Notes: generated by a model not told the origin, from the letters alone. A stretch of DNA of 64,000 nucleotides from Methylocystis rosea SV97 (GCF_000372845.1 NZ_KB889964.1:1-64000), one strand, 5' to 3'; counted from the stretch's first letter, positions 17,203 to 25,865 are shown. Numbers and translations are program-made.

Positions 17203-18063
17203 TCAGCCTCGCGCCGCTATGCGTTCCACCTTCTGACCCGTCTTTTTCAATGCCAGCGACAGGGCATCCGCCATCGTCGCTTTGGAGACCACCTGAAGAT
17301 CGAGTCCCAGATGGACGATCGTCTGGGCGATTTGCGGACGGATGCCGCTGATGATGCAATCTGCGCCCATCAGCCGCGCCGCCGCCACCGTCTTGATCAA
17401 ATGCTGCGCGACCAACGTATCGACGGCCGGCACTCCCGTGATATCGATGATGGCGATTTCCGCCTCCGCGTCGACGATCATTTGTAGAAGATTCTCCATC
17501 ACGGTCTGCGTGCGGGCGCTATCGAGTGTGCCTATGAGCGGCAGCGCGAGAATCTTGTCCCAAAGCTGGATGACCGGAGTCGACAGCTCCAATAATTCGT
17601 CCTGTTGACGTTTGATGACCTCTTCGCGGCTCTTCTGATAAACCTCGGTGGTAAATAAGCCGAGGCGATCGAGAAGCCCCCCCGAGGCGACCAGCACGTC
17701 GGCTAGGCGCTCTTCGCGCGCTAGAGTTTGCCGCAGGAGATCAAAAAGCGGCTCTTTCAGCGAGAACACGAATAGCGCGGTCTCGACGGGACTGTATCCG
17801 CGCAGCGCTCGGGCCGTCGAAATCTCTTCGAGCACCTCACGCGCGTTTTGCCACTGTTCGCTGGAGATATCTTCGCCGGCGCCATTTTTAATGGCATTGC
17901 GCAGCTCGTTTAGGAATCGCCCGCAGGCGTCCTTCAAATCCTTATCGGACGTCTGACCGCTGCGCGTGGCGCCCGCCGCGGTCAGCGCCGCGATCCATCG
18001 GCGAAGCAGGTCTTTCTCGCTCTGTTCGATAGCGCTCGCGAGCGCGTCAAAGTTTGCAGGCAT
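17203..18063 (-). CDS. rsbR: RsbR stressosome sensor (globin-like N-terminus plus STAS)
   Basis: 286 residues from the ATG at 18063, preceded by GAGGAAG. The first 150 residues are all-helical, like the non-heme globin sensor half of RsbRA; residues about 165-275 are the STAS domain. Both Bacillus RsbRA phosphorylation contexts are conserved: LIGTLDSAR (Thr171 equivalent) and DITGVPAVDT (Thr205 equivalent). First gene of the minus-strand operon, divergent from a Crp/Fnr gene. Signal sensed unknown; I see no heme-ligand or PAS signature that would name it. Confidence 0.93.
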   Translation of the reverse strand: MPANFDALASAIEQSEKDLLRRWIAALTAAGATRSGQTSDKDLKDACGRFLNELRNAIKNGAGEDISSEQWQNAREVLEEISTARALRGYSPVETALFVFSLKEPLFDLLRQTLAREERLADVLVASGGLLDRLGLFTTEVYQKSREEVIKRQQDELLELSTPVIQLWDKILALPLIGTLDSARTQTVMENLLQMIVDAEAEIAIIDITGVPAVDTLVAQHLIKTVAAARLMGADCIISGIRPQIAQTIVHLGLDLQVVSKATMADALSLALKKTGQKVERIAARG

Positions 18064-18237
18064 GATTCTTCCTCGAATGACTGGCACGATTGAGTAATTT
18101 GGCTCCGATTGCAATTTCAGCCGCGGAGGGAAAATGGATGCACTTTTTTTGCAGACGGCTCGGTGCACGGAGGATCTCGGGGGGCGCCGGAGAACCTAGG
18201 CTCGGAAGAATTTGCTATATGAAAACCAAAGCCGAGT

Positions 18238-18255
18238 CTGTTCACTTGTGAACAG
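18238..18255. promoter_or_regulatory. Perfect palindrome in the divergent stressosome / Crp promoter region
   Basis: CTGTTCACTTGTGAACAG, 8-bp arms around TT, lying 175 bases before rsbR and 95 bases before the Crp/Fnr start. Probably an operator for a dimeric regulator; whether it is the neighbouring Crp/Fnr protein cannot be told from the sequence. Confidence 0.5.
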
Positions 18256-18349
18256 TTGCTACAGGGGCTACAGATGAAATACTGAATTTCTCGTTCTAGA
18301 CAACACAGGGTTGCGTGCTCTAAGGACCTGTTTGAGGGAGATCCCGCGC

Positions 18350-19135
18350 GTGCAATTTCTTCCTCCTGATGCGCAATCCCGAAGCCTGTCGCTCAGAAGC
18401 AATCTTTTAAGGGCGTTGCATCCTGCGGACCTTGCCCTCCTGTCCCCAAAATTCGAAAAGGTGCAACTTGCTCCTCGGCAGGTTTTATATCAGCCCGGCG
18501 ACGATATTCGCCACGTCTATTTCCCCTGCGGATCGACTTTGCTGTCTTTCATCATTCCTCTAGAAAACGGCAAGGACGTCGAGGCAGCGTTAATAGGACG
18601 CGAGGGGGCGCTAGGAGGAATCGTTAGCCATGGACGGTTGCCAGCCTATGCGAGAACGGTCGTTCATTTTGAAGGCCCCGCGCTCCGATTGGAGTGTTGC
18701 GAACTGGAAAAGGCGAAGACGCAATCGTTGACACTCCGGCAGTTGTTCGCCCGTTACGCTGATTGCCTCTTGGCGCAGGTGTTCCAGAGCGTGGCGTGCA
18801 ATGCGACGCATTCGATCGAAAAGCGTGCGGCGAAATGGCTTCTAGCGGCGATGGATCGCACAAACGACCCGACAATTGCGATGACGCAAGAACAGTTGTC
18901 CGGAATGCTCGGAGTCGGGCGCAGCTATGTGGCCAGGGTTATAAGGACGCTTAAGGATCGCCGGTTGATCGACATCGGATACGGACGCTTCATTGTTCTA
19001 GATGAGGAAGGCCTCCGGCACACGGCATGCGACTGCAATGAGCTTGTCAATCGTCATTTCAACGAAGTTCTTAAAGGCGTTTATCCTTCAGGATCAAATC
19101 CGAGCGCGCCCGAAGATCAAGCCTTGGATCTGTAA
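18350..19135 (+). CDS. Crp/Fnr-family transcriptional regulator
   Basis: 261 residues. N-terminal cyclic-nucleotide-binding-like beta barrel (about 30-150) with LYQPGDDIRHVYFPCGSTLL, dimerisation helix, then Crp-type winged HTH (ATIAMTQEQ-like start, QLSGMLGVGRSYVARVIRTL). The GTG at 18350 is chosen because GAGGGAG precedes it; a TTG at 18311 would add 13 residues. It lacks the N-terminal Cys cluster of oxygen-sensing FNR. Divergent from the stressosome operon across 286 bases containing an 18-bp palindrome, so it may regulate that operon (inference). Confidence 0.85.
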   Translation: MQFLPPDAQSRSLSLRSNLLRALHPADLALLSPKFEKVQLAPRQVLYQPGDDIRHVYFPCGSTLLSFIIPLENGKDVEAALIGREGALGGIVSHGRLPAYARTVVHFEGPALRLECCELEKAKTQSLTLRQLFARYADCLLAQVFQSVACNATHSIEKRAAKWLLAAMDRTNDPTIAMTQEQLSGMLGVGRSYVARVIRTLKDRRLIDIGYGRFIVLDEEGLRHTACDCNELVNRHFNEVLKGVYPSGSNPSAPEDQALDL

Positions 19136-19631
19136 ACAGATACTCGTTCGGCACCGTATAAACTGACGCGAGGCGTTGCTTCGGGTGAAGAGAGGAGTGT
19201 GGACGTGATCGCCGGGTCTGAGGCGGTCGACTGGGATGCGATGCCCGAGAAGATTCCCCTTCATAAAACCTGGAATGGTTAGCTGTCGCGGCTTGTCGGG
19301 AGGCTATTAAGGAGAAAGGGTTGTTGGGCGCGTTTCGGGCTGCGCTATACCGGCCTTGCGAGCGGAGCTCGCCTTGCTGTCGTGCCTCACCTTCACAAGA
19401 ATCAGGACGCGCTTTTTTTGACTTTGCGTCTTTTAAAAATCGAGTACGATTTGCGATGGCCGTGCGCGGGGGAGCCGCCGGCGATTACGGCGGGCGCGCT
19501 CCCGGCGCCGATTTTTCGACGTTCCGCATTCGCCGGAGTCCACCTCGGCGCGCTAGCGGTTTCGCGTAGCTGCTCCCCAAGTTTGAGCCAGTCGGCGACG
19601 TAGGGGTTATTCTGCGCTTGATGAGGAGTGA
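19136..19631. other. No gene recognised
   Basis: About 500 bases with short open frames but no family motifs or ribosome sites; Arg-rich frames at 19321-19600 look like GC-bias artefacts. Confidence 0.4.
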
Positions 19632-19949
19632 ATGGAAACGGTGCACAAAAGCGCAGTTACGCGCGCTGACCTCCGGGCGGCTGTTTATGCCTGTTGTGGC
19701 GGCATGGCGCGACGCGAGGCCCGCAATATCGTCGATCTCGTTCTGGAGGAGATCGCCTCGGCGCTAGTGAACTGCGAACCCGTCAAACTGCGAGGTTTCG
19801 GGGCGTTCAAGGTGCGCAACAAGAGCGCTAGGATCGGCCGCAATCCGAAGACGAAGACGCCGGCGCCAATCGCGGCGCGCCGGATTTTGACCTTCAGAGC
19901 TTCGCCGGTACTTATCGCCCGGATCAATCATGTGCCGAAACGATTATGA
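19632..19949 (+). CDS. HU/IHF-family DNA-bending protein (IHF alpha-like)
   Basis: 105 residues from the ATG at 19632 with GAGGAG seven bases upstream. The core matches IHF/HU: helical N-terminus (TRADLRAAVYACCGGMARRE), VKLRGFGAFKVRNK beta region and the DNA-intercalating arm ARIGRNPKTKTPAPI. The GRNPKT motif is the IHF/HU signature. Plasmid-borne paralogues of IHF alpha are common in alphaproteobacteria; chromosomal ihfA is longer in its conserved context, so no strict gene name is given. Confidence 0.88.
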   Translation: METVHKSAVTRADLRAAVYACCGGMARREARNIVDLVLEEIASALVNCEPVKLRGFGAFKVRNKSARIGRNPKTKTPAPIAARRILTFRASPVLIARINHVPKRL

Positions 19950-20054
19950 AGGAAGCGCTGTTCACCTTGTGAAGTGCCTGGAAAGGCCGCCGCGCAGGCA
20001 TCGTCCTGGGTCCATCGGCGGTCGTAGCTGAGGCGCTGGGCGGGGAGTTCAGCC

Positions 20055-20800
20055 ATGAAGGTCGATAACGCCTGTCTGCTGGTCGTCGACGATATCGCCG
20101 AAGCGCGCTACGCCAAGGTGCGGGCGCTGCAAAAGGCGGGCTGGTCGGTCAGTTAGCCGAGCGGCGGCGAGGAGACGCCCGCCTTCGTCGCCTCGCGCCA
20201 GACGGACCTCGTCATTCTCGAGGCGATGCTACCCGACATTCTGGGCACGGACGTGTGTCGAGAGATCAAGCGCAAGCGGCCCGACATCATCGTCATGGAT
20301 GTCTGCTCTCGAGGCGGGCGCCAATGCGTATTTGGTGGAGCCTGCGGAAGCGCCGGTGCTGGTCGCTACGGTCACGGCTTTGTTATGCGCCAAAAGCGCT
20401 GAGTATCAGCTCCGTGTCGCGAATGAACGCCTCCCTCGCTCGAACTCTTGAGTTGGATGCGCTTCTCTGAAGCGCGCCTATTGGGCTCGCGTTTTTCGAC
20501 TCGCGCATCAACGACGAGTTCAACCGGCATCAGCGCGCGCGCGGCGAAGGGAAAAAATCCGTCGCACGGTCGCAGAATTGCAAACAGCGCCAGTTCTCTA
20601 GCAAAGATCGTGGCAGAGATTTTAATCAACGGGGACCGCTTTGCGGAATGTGGAGCTTCCGAAGGCTCCGACGCTGTTAGGGGCAGTGAATGACCGGGTT
20701 TTTTCCCCCTGCGAGACGCCTCGAACGGCATCACGGCTGTAGGCTGTTGCGCGGTCGATATTTTGGTGGCCGTCGACGAGGAGCGGGAAGCGTGGCCGAT
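20055..20800 (+). pseudogene. Decayed second copy of the REC-PAS HWE kinase
   Basis: From the ATG at 20055 it matches the N-terminus of the kinase at 11942-13312 almost codon for codon (LLVVDDIAEARYAKVRALQK, then AFVASRQTDLVIL and LPDILGTDVCREIK), interrupted by a TAG near 20156 and several frameshifts. Nucleotide similarity resumes near 20400 (YLVEPAEAP region) and near 20700 (PAS end). The H-box and ATPase are gone. It is in opposite orientation to the intact gene 7 kb away. Confidence 0.75.
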
Positions 20801-21071
20801 CTTTTCGAGCGGAAGCTGGAAGGACTGCAGTTCGCCAACTGAAGCCTTAAAGCCGTGAGGGCACAAATTCGAAAACCTTTGCGCAAAACTCAAAGACTCG
20901 CGACGTGTCACGTCACGCTGCTACTGCTGCTCACATACCTTCTTCTCGGCATCTGTATCGCAGCTGCCGTTATTATTCCAAATAAATTAGTTCTAAGCTG
21001 AGACTTCGTTATGAAGAAAATATCTTATTGCAAAACCTGCGCTGCTATTGCTGTTAAGATAATATAAATGA

Positions 21072-21097
21072 GGAACATAGTTGGATTAATAAACGTT
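21072..21097 (+). promoter_or_regulatory. EcfG-type promoter of the NepR-like gene
   Basis: GGAAC, 17 bases, CGTT: an exact match to the alphaproteobacterial general-stress consensus, with the -10 element 29 bases before the ATG at 21126. Confidence 0.75.
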
Positions 21098-21125
21098 CTT
21101 ACGTTTCTAACGCGAGGTCATTCTC

Positions 21126-21314
21126 ATGCGGCGTAATGAAAAACAAGAACAGGCGCAGGCTAAACTTATAACAGACAATCTGAGCCAGTTGATCTCGATT
21201 GGAAACCTTCTGAGGGAAAACTTTTCCAACGCCCCGCACGAGCCGCTAACGGAAGAGATGCAGTGGCTTTTGAGGATGCTGAACGCAAGAATGTTCAGCC
21301 CAAACGATAAGTGA
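21126..21314 (+). CDS. NepR-like anti-sigma factor
   Basis: 62 residues from the ATG at 21126, ribosome site GAGGT. After a charged N-terminus the core reads ISIGNLLRENFSNAPHEPLT followed by EEMQWLLRMLNA, matching the NepR two-helix pattern IG..LR..(Y/F).....EP.P....LL..L. NepR binds EcfG until phosphorylated PhyR displaces it. The size is normal for NepR, and an exact EcfG-type promoter lies upstream, as expected since nepR genes are usually under their own sigma factor. Divergent from canonical NepR in having EPLTEE rather than EPVPDR, so the call is provisional. Confidence 0.6.
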   Translation: MRRNEKQEQAQAKLITDNLSQLISIGNLLRENFSNAPHEPLTEEMQWLLRMLNARMFSPNDK

Positions 21315-21423
21315 CTATTCCGTCGTCGCCCATGCCAGACAGGTAACCGCGAAGATACAGCGCTCTTGCAACTACCCTCGGGTTCACCCCTACCCCGGGC
21401 CGATCAGATCGGCGAGCCTGGTC

Positions 21424-21449
21424 GGAACAATTTTAAATTCCAGCTGGTT
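21424..21449 (+). promoter_or_regulatory. EcfG-type promoter of the csbD gene
   Basis: GGAAC, 17 bases, GGTT, about 30 bases before the ATG at 21478. Confidence 0.65.
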
Positions 21450-21477
21450 TACCCTCGGTCAGCTAGGGAGAACCATT

Positions 21478-21864
21478 ATGTCGGTAATTCATGTTCCTCG
21501 TGGCGCGCTTTTAGTTATCGGCGGCGCCTTTGCCTTCAGCACGGCGTGCTTCGCCGCCGATACGCAAAAATGGGCGCCGCCCAATGTCGTTGGCATGCCG
21601 GGGTACACTCCCCAGGAGCCGGAGCGCGCTTCCCAAGGCCGAGAGCCTGCCGTGCGTCAGTCCATCCCCAATTGGAGTGTTATCTCCGGAGGCTGGAAAC
21701 AGTTTTCAGGTAAGGTCAAAGAGCAATGGGGTCGTCTTACGGATGACGAGCTTGTCCAGATCAACGGCAAGCGGGAAAGTTTGGAAGGGATGCTTCAGCA
21801 AAAGTATGGATACACGCAGGAGGAAGCAAAGAAAGAAGTTGATACTTGGGTGTCACGTAACTGA
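21478..21864 (+). CDS. Exported CsbD-family stress protein
   Basis: 128 residues, ATG at 21478 with AGGGAG upstream. Residues 1-27 are a signal peptide (cleavage likely after ACFA). A Pro-rich linker is followed by the CsbD domain (about 70-126: GGWKQFSGKVKEQWGRLTDD, KRESLEGMLQQKYGYTQEEA). CsbD proteins are small general-stress proteins; most are cytoplasmic, so the signal peptide is unusual. An EcfG-type promoter upstream and a terminator directly after make it a single-gene unit. Molecular role unknown. Confidence 0.9.
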   Translation: MSVIHVPRGALLVIGGAFAFSTACFAADTQKWAPPNVVGMPGYTPQEPERASQGREPAVRQSIPNWSVISGGWKQFSGKVKEQWGRLTDDELVQINGKRESLEGMLQQKYGYTQEEAKKEVDTWVSRN

Positions 21865-21883
21865 AAGTCGCGCGCCCTCGAAA

Positions 21884-21911
21884 AGCCCCGCTCAGAAGGC
21901 GAGGCTTTTTT
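21884..21911 (+). terminator. Intrinsic terminator after csbD
   Basis: AGCC-CCGC / GCG-AGGCT stem with loop TCAGAAG, then TTTTTT. Confidence 0.65.
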
Positions 21912-22199
21912 CTGCTGATGCGTAAAGCGGCCATCCCGTCGTTGAGCGCAATCAATATGCATCCCGGCAAGCCGATCCACCGCTTTGGCTGCGCCCGGAG
22001 CTACGAGGTCGAAGGCGCCTACGACGGTCCCCAACTTTAACGCCCCGCGCGCTCGTCTCGGGCCCCGGGCCAGCTTTTTTCATGCGCTGCTGCCCTGGCC
22101 AGCTAAACGCGGGGCTGGCCCTGGCTTCTTCTGTCTTCCAAGAGGGGCGCCGCGCGCATGTCCGGGGCTCAAGAAATAGTGCCGCGCCGCGCGCTTGCT

Positions 22200-22694
22200 T
22201 CAGGCTTTTCGGAAAACCGCTACGCTGGCCATACCCGCGCCCTTCGCCTTCGCCCTCGGTCCGGCCTTCGTTTCCCGACGACCAAAAGCCCCGAAGAGAT
22301 CGAGAAGCGTGACCCCGGCGAGGGCCATCAAAGCCGGAGCAATAGCGCGTGGCCTGGAACTTCTGGGCGCGAACGCTGCGAGCGTCGCGAGATCGACAGC
22401 GTCGCCCGCCAAGCGGCTCTGCAAACCCACGGCCTTGTCGACTGAGAGCGACAGTACCCCTGATCCAATTTCACGCAGGCCATATGCGCGCACCAGCGTT
22501 TCCTTCCCGCGGACTCCGAGTGTCCTGGTCACCAGCTGAGGGGCGAACAGTTCAGTCAGACCGAGGCCGATACTGAACCAGCCGAGCGCGTGAGCCAAGC
22601 GATGCGCTCCCGTCAAAGAGCTGTGACCGGAACTCAAAACTTTTGGGTCGCCTTCGGAGCGGGCGATGTTCGACAGACCTGTGAAATACGTCAT
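22200..22694 (-). CDS. Conserved membrane protein often next to zinc alcohol dehydrogenases
   Basis: 164 residues beginning MTYFTGLSNIARSEGDPKVL. Hydrophobic segments around 33-55, 95-112 and 118-135 suggest an inner-membrane protein; LGWFSIGLGLTELFAP and YGLREIGSGVLSLS are its conserved-looking cores. In related genomes such proteins lie in a unit with a SRPBCC cyclase/dehydrase and a glutathione-independent zinc alcohol dehydrogenase; here it starts 14 bases after the decayed dehydrogenase ends, so it is the second gene of that unit. Function unknown. The unit has an EcfG-type promoter at 23919-23943. Confidence 0.7.
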   Translation of the reverse strand: MTYFTGLSNIARSEGDPKVLSSGHSSLTGAHRLAHALGWFSIGLGLTELFAPQLVTRTLGVRGKETLVRAYGLREIGSGVLSLSVDKAVGLQSRLAGDAVDLATLAAFAPRSSRPRAIAPALMALAGVTLLDLFGAFGRRETKAGPRAKAKGAGMASVAVFRKA

Positions 22695-22707
22695 TATCCC
22701 TCTCAGC

Positions 22708-23876
22708 TCACGGCCTTAGAACGACTTTTATGCAGCGGTCCTGCTTATTTCCGAATGTATTGTACAAGCTCGGTCCGTCTTCCAGCGACGCCGTGTGGGT
22801 GATGACGAAGGACGGATCGATTTGCCCATCTTCTATTCGGTGCAAAAGCTCGTCAGTCCACCGATCACATGGGTTTGGCCCATGCGGAAGGTCAGCCCCT
22901 TGTTCATCGCGGGACCCATGGGGATCTTGTCCACGAGCCCGCTATAGACGCCCGGAGATGGTGCCTGCCGGGCGGCAGACGTATATCATCTCGCGCAGCA
23001 CATGCGGGCGATCGTTTTCAAGCATCATTATCTGTTTGGCGCGGTCGATAATCGTATCGGGCTGCGACAGGTTGACATGGCTCTCGGTGCCGACCGCATC
23101 AATGCATTTCTCCGGGCCCTTGCCGTCCGTCAGCTCCCGCAACCGCTCGACGACGCTCTGCTCGGCAAAATTGATCACGAGGGCGCCGCCAGCCTCCGCC
23201 ATTTCCAGCCGCTCCGGCAGGTGGTCGATTGCGACGACCTGCTTTGCGCCGAGCAGCACGGCGCTGCGGATCGCCATCTGCCCCACAGGGCCGCAGCCCC
23301 AAATAGCGACGGTGTCGGTGGCTTGAATGTCGCATTGGACGGCGGCTTGCCACCCGGTTGGGAAAATGTCGCCGAGGAAAAGCACCTGCTCGTCCGTAAG
23401 ACTTTCTGGGACTTTAATATGGGTCGCGTCGGCGAAGGGAACGCGGATGTATTCCGCCTGCCCGCCGGGATAGCCTCCGGTCAAATGGGTGGCCGAACAG
23501 CCCCGCTGTCGTGTGCCCAAAAACCTTGTCGGCAAGCTTCTTGTTGCGGTTGCTTCTCTCGCAAACGGAAAAGTTTCCGCGTTTGCGCTGATCGCATTCA
23601 CTGCAAGTGATGGTGAAGGGTATGACAATACGGTCACCCTTCTTGAGACGGCCATTCACCCCAGAGCCGGTTTCGACGACTTCCCCCATCATCTCATGAC
23701 CCATGATGTCCCCGGGGAGCATGGCTGGAATTAAATTATGAAAGAGATGAAGGTCAGACTCGCAGATCGCGCAGCTAGTGACCTTGACGATAGCGTCCCG
23801 GGGATCCTCGATCTCTGGGTCCGAAACGCTGTCGCAGCGGATGTCTTTCCTTCCCGTGCCAGACGAGGGCTTTCAT
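22708..23876 (-). pseudogene. Zinc-dependent alcohol dehydrogenase, frameshifted
   Basis: Starts MKALVWHGK at 23876 and ends CIKVVLRP at 22708, a full-length gene for a class III-like ADH of about 389 residues, but broken by at least three frame changes (near 23850, 23480 and 22940). Recognisable parts: ATG...AICxSDLH zinc region, GHEMMGEVVETGSGV, structural-zinc CSECDQRKRGNFSVC, GYPGGQAEYIRVPFAD, and the NAD fold VAIWGCGPVGQMAIR. The order is complete, so it was intact recently or suffers from indel errors. Under an EcfG-type promoter. Confidence 0.8.
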
Positions 23877-23918
23877 GGGTATTCATGCTCCCTAGGGGCC
23901 ACACCGGCTCCAAATCCG

Positions 23919-23943
23919 AACATATGGAGCTCCGTTCGGTTCC
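23919..23943 (-). promoter_or_regulatory. EcfG-type promoter of the alcohol dehydrogenase unit
   Basis: On the minus strand GGAAC (23943-23939), 17 bases, GTT (23921-23919), 43 bases before the ATG at 23876. Confidence 0.55.
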
Positions 23944-24528
23944 GGCGAGAACTGGGATCGCCGCGTTCGAAAGCCGCACTTGAAGCAACGCCGACCAGCT
24001 CCAGGAATTATGTACTGCATCGCTTACCCTAAGGCGCATAATCCCCTCGACAGGACTAGTGATCACCAGCGGTGAACGGGCCGGGCCCTATGTCACAGTG
24101 CTCACGTATGGCGACGCCGACGCTTCGCAGTCCGCTAGCGTGGGATAGACGCACCCGGAAGCGCACGATCCTAAAGCGGGTGCGCGTCAGGAGTAGCGTT
24201 CCTCTCTCGCGCTTCTCGCGCTTCTCGTTCTGAGAAATGAACAAGATGTTTTGCGCGCTTCGCTAGTGACGTAGCCATTGGTGCGGCCTTCGATGGCATT
24301 TCAGTCGAATTCACCGTCTTGATTTCAGCCTCCCTAGGGCCGCTGTTCCACTATTCCGACACTTGGCCGCTTGCAACAAATACATCGATCTACGATCATT
24401 CCGTTCTTAATGGTATTCGTCTTTCAAGATGGCCGGTGACGGTCGACCGCACGAATACTTGGAGCGATTGCGACGCAAAAACGCGCGCTTATGCGAACCA
24501 TCCTCGACGCATAGCGCACAATAGGGAT
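23944..24528. other. No gene recognised
   Basis: About 585 bases between divergent EcfG-type promoters. A short inverted repeat of TCTCGCGCTTC units lies near 24205-24230, but I see no coding family. Confidence 0.35.
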
Positions 24529-24554
24529 GGAACATTCGCGCAGGGTATCGGGTT
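24529..24554 (+). promoter_or_regulatory. EcfG-type promoter of a small membrane protein gene
   Basis: GGAAC, 17 bases, GGTT, with the -10 element 34 bases before the ATG at 24588. Confidence 0.6.
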
Positions 24555-24587
24555 TCACTCCGAGTTTGTCGGCGAAGGAGAACCCCG

Positions 24588-24800
24588 ATGGCTTTGCACG
24601 AGTGGTTCATATGGGCTGCGTTGGCTTTCTTAGCTCTGTCTCTGTGCTACTTCGGGGAGTCGCTGTGCTGGAATGTGCAATACCTAAATACCCTTTGGAA
24701 AGGCTGCCTAATTTCGAGCGGCATATCTGCCGCTTCCGCAGCCCTCGCACGACCGCCTGAATCAATGCAGTCAGCTAAATTACGTAAGCCCACCGAGTAA
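24588..24800 (+). CDS. Small single-pass membrane protein
   Basis: 70 residues from the ATG at 24588, preceded by GGAGAA. Residues 5-28 form a hydrophobic, aromatic-rich helix (WFIWAALAFLALSLCYF), followed by a polar, partly amphipathic tail ending in Lys/Arg. Not recognised. The correctly spaced ribosome site and the EcfG-type promoter support it as a real stress-induced gene. Confidence 0.5.
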   Translation: MALHEWFIWAALAFLALSLCYFGESLCWNVQYLNTLWKGCLISSGISAASAALARPPESMQSAKLRKPTE

Positions 24801-25703
24801 GTCTTTTTGACATGAGCCGAGTTCCCGAACGTTGGTAGTTATCATCTGATCCTTCCCGTTTGGAACCAGACCGCCAGCAGGATTCGAGCCATAAATTGCT
24901 TCGCTGGGAGCCCCCTCAGGGCGTCTCAAGAGGACAATGTCGGACAATCATCGCTTGAGTTAGCTCCCACCTCAAAGTGCTGATTCCGACCGATTGCGCT
25001 TCGATAACGTAATGGCGGCGCCCCATTGCGGGACCATCTCACCGCGAGAATGGTCCGACGGATAATTCGTGCGGTGGCGGCCGCTATTGGCATGAGCAGG
25101 TCGCCATTTTTTCCAGCGGAGCGACGCTCGCGAGAGAGTTGTTCTGCTAGCCGACAGTTGCTGCGAGCAGCGTGTTTTCTCGGCCGTGCCCGAGGCCTTC
25201 TCTCGGCGCCATGGGTCCTGGATAGTGTTGTTCTCCATCGCTGTGATTTTCGTGAACGGAATATCAAGGCGTTAGAATCTGGCAAAGAGCCGAGTTGTTG
25301 CGAAGCGCACGTGAAGCTCACTTCCGGCCATCTGATAGCCCATATGGGCTTTGCGCGATCATGCTTGGTGATCGCCTTATCGCCATACGGCTCGGCGGCA
25401 TAGTTCGACCAGGTTATCCGTTCCAAGAGCTCGGCGGCATTGATTGATTGCGGGCGTGCTATGCCGGCGCCAGTTGGTGTTGACGAAGCTCATTGCGTGC
25501 TGCTCAACGGCGCAGTACCGGAGCCAAGACGCTTCCGCCCTACGTCGGGAAGTTCCCGCGCCTCGGCTCACCTAGCGAGCTATCTTCATTATGCCGAGTA
25601 TTATAACAGCGTCGGCTCCGCACCCCTCGGCGGTGCCTGTGGCACGAAAACAATTGCTGCGGCAACAACCCACGCCGCCGTCCACCCCTGAAACCACCGC
25701 GCC
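24801..25703. other. No gene recognised
   Basis: About 900 bases. Open frames exist on both strands (for example 24926-25426 minus) but they are Arg/Ser-rich, lack ribosome sites and match no family I know. Possibly eroded IS or gene debris. Confidence 0.35.
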
Positions 25704-25737
25704 AAGCCCAAGCGGCTCTCGGCCGCTTGGGCTTTCT
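25704..25737. terminator. Strong intrinsic terminator-like hairpin
   Basis: AGCCCAAGCGGC / GCCGCTTGGGCT, 12 perfect base pairs around a short loop, followed by TTTCTCC. No gene directly upstream on the plus strand is assigned. Confidence 0.6.
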
Positions 25738-25840
25738 CCTGCAATCACGTTAACGTCATTCACCGCCGCCGTTCACCTTATGAACAGTGTCGCCTCCGAC
25801 GGCGTAAATCTCTAAAAAATGGGGGCCTAATTCTCTGGGA

Positions 25841-25865
25841 GGAACAAGTCTCCGTCGAAGCCGTT
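25841..25865 (+). promoter_or_regulatory. EcfG-type promoter of the esterase gene
   Basis: GGAAC, 16 bases, CGTT, an exact consensus match; the -10 element lies 55 bases before the ATG at 25921. Confidence 0.7.

Noticed and set aside
20372-20911. 179-codon minus-strand frame
   Set aside because: It lies over the decayed kinase copy, whose plus-strand similarity explains the sequence; no family match in the minus frame.
22625-22660. GGAAC box as a further EcfG promoter
   Set aside because: It lies within the coding sequence of the minus-strand membrane protein and lacks a -10 GTT.
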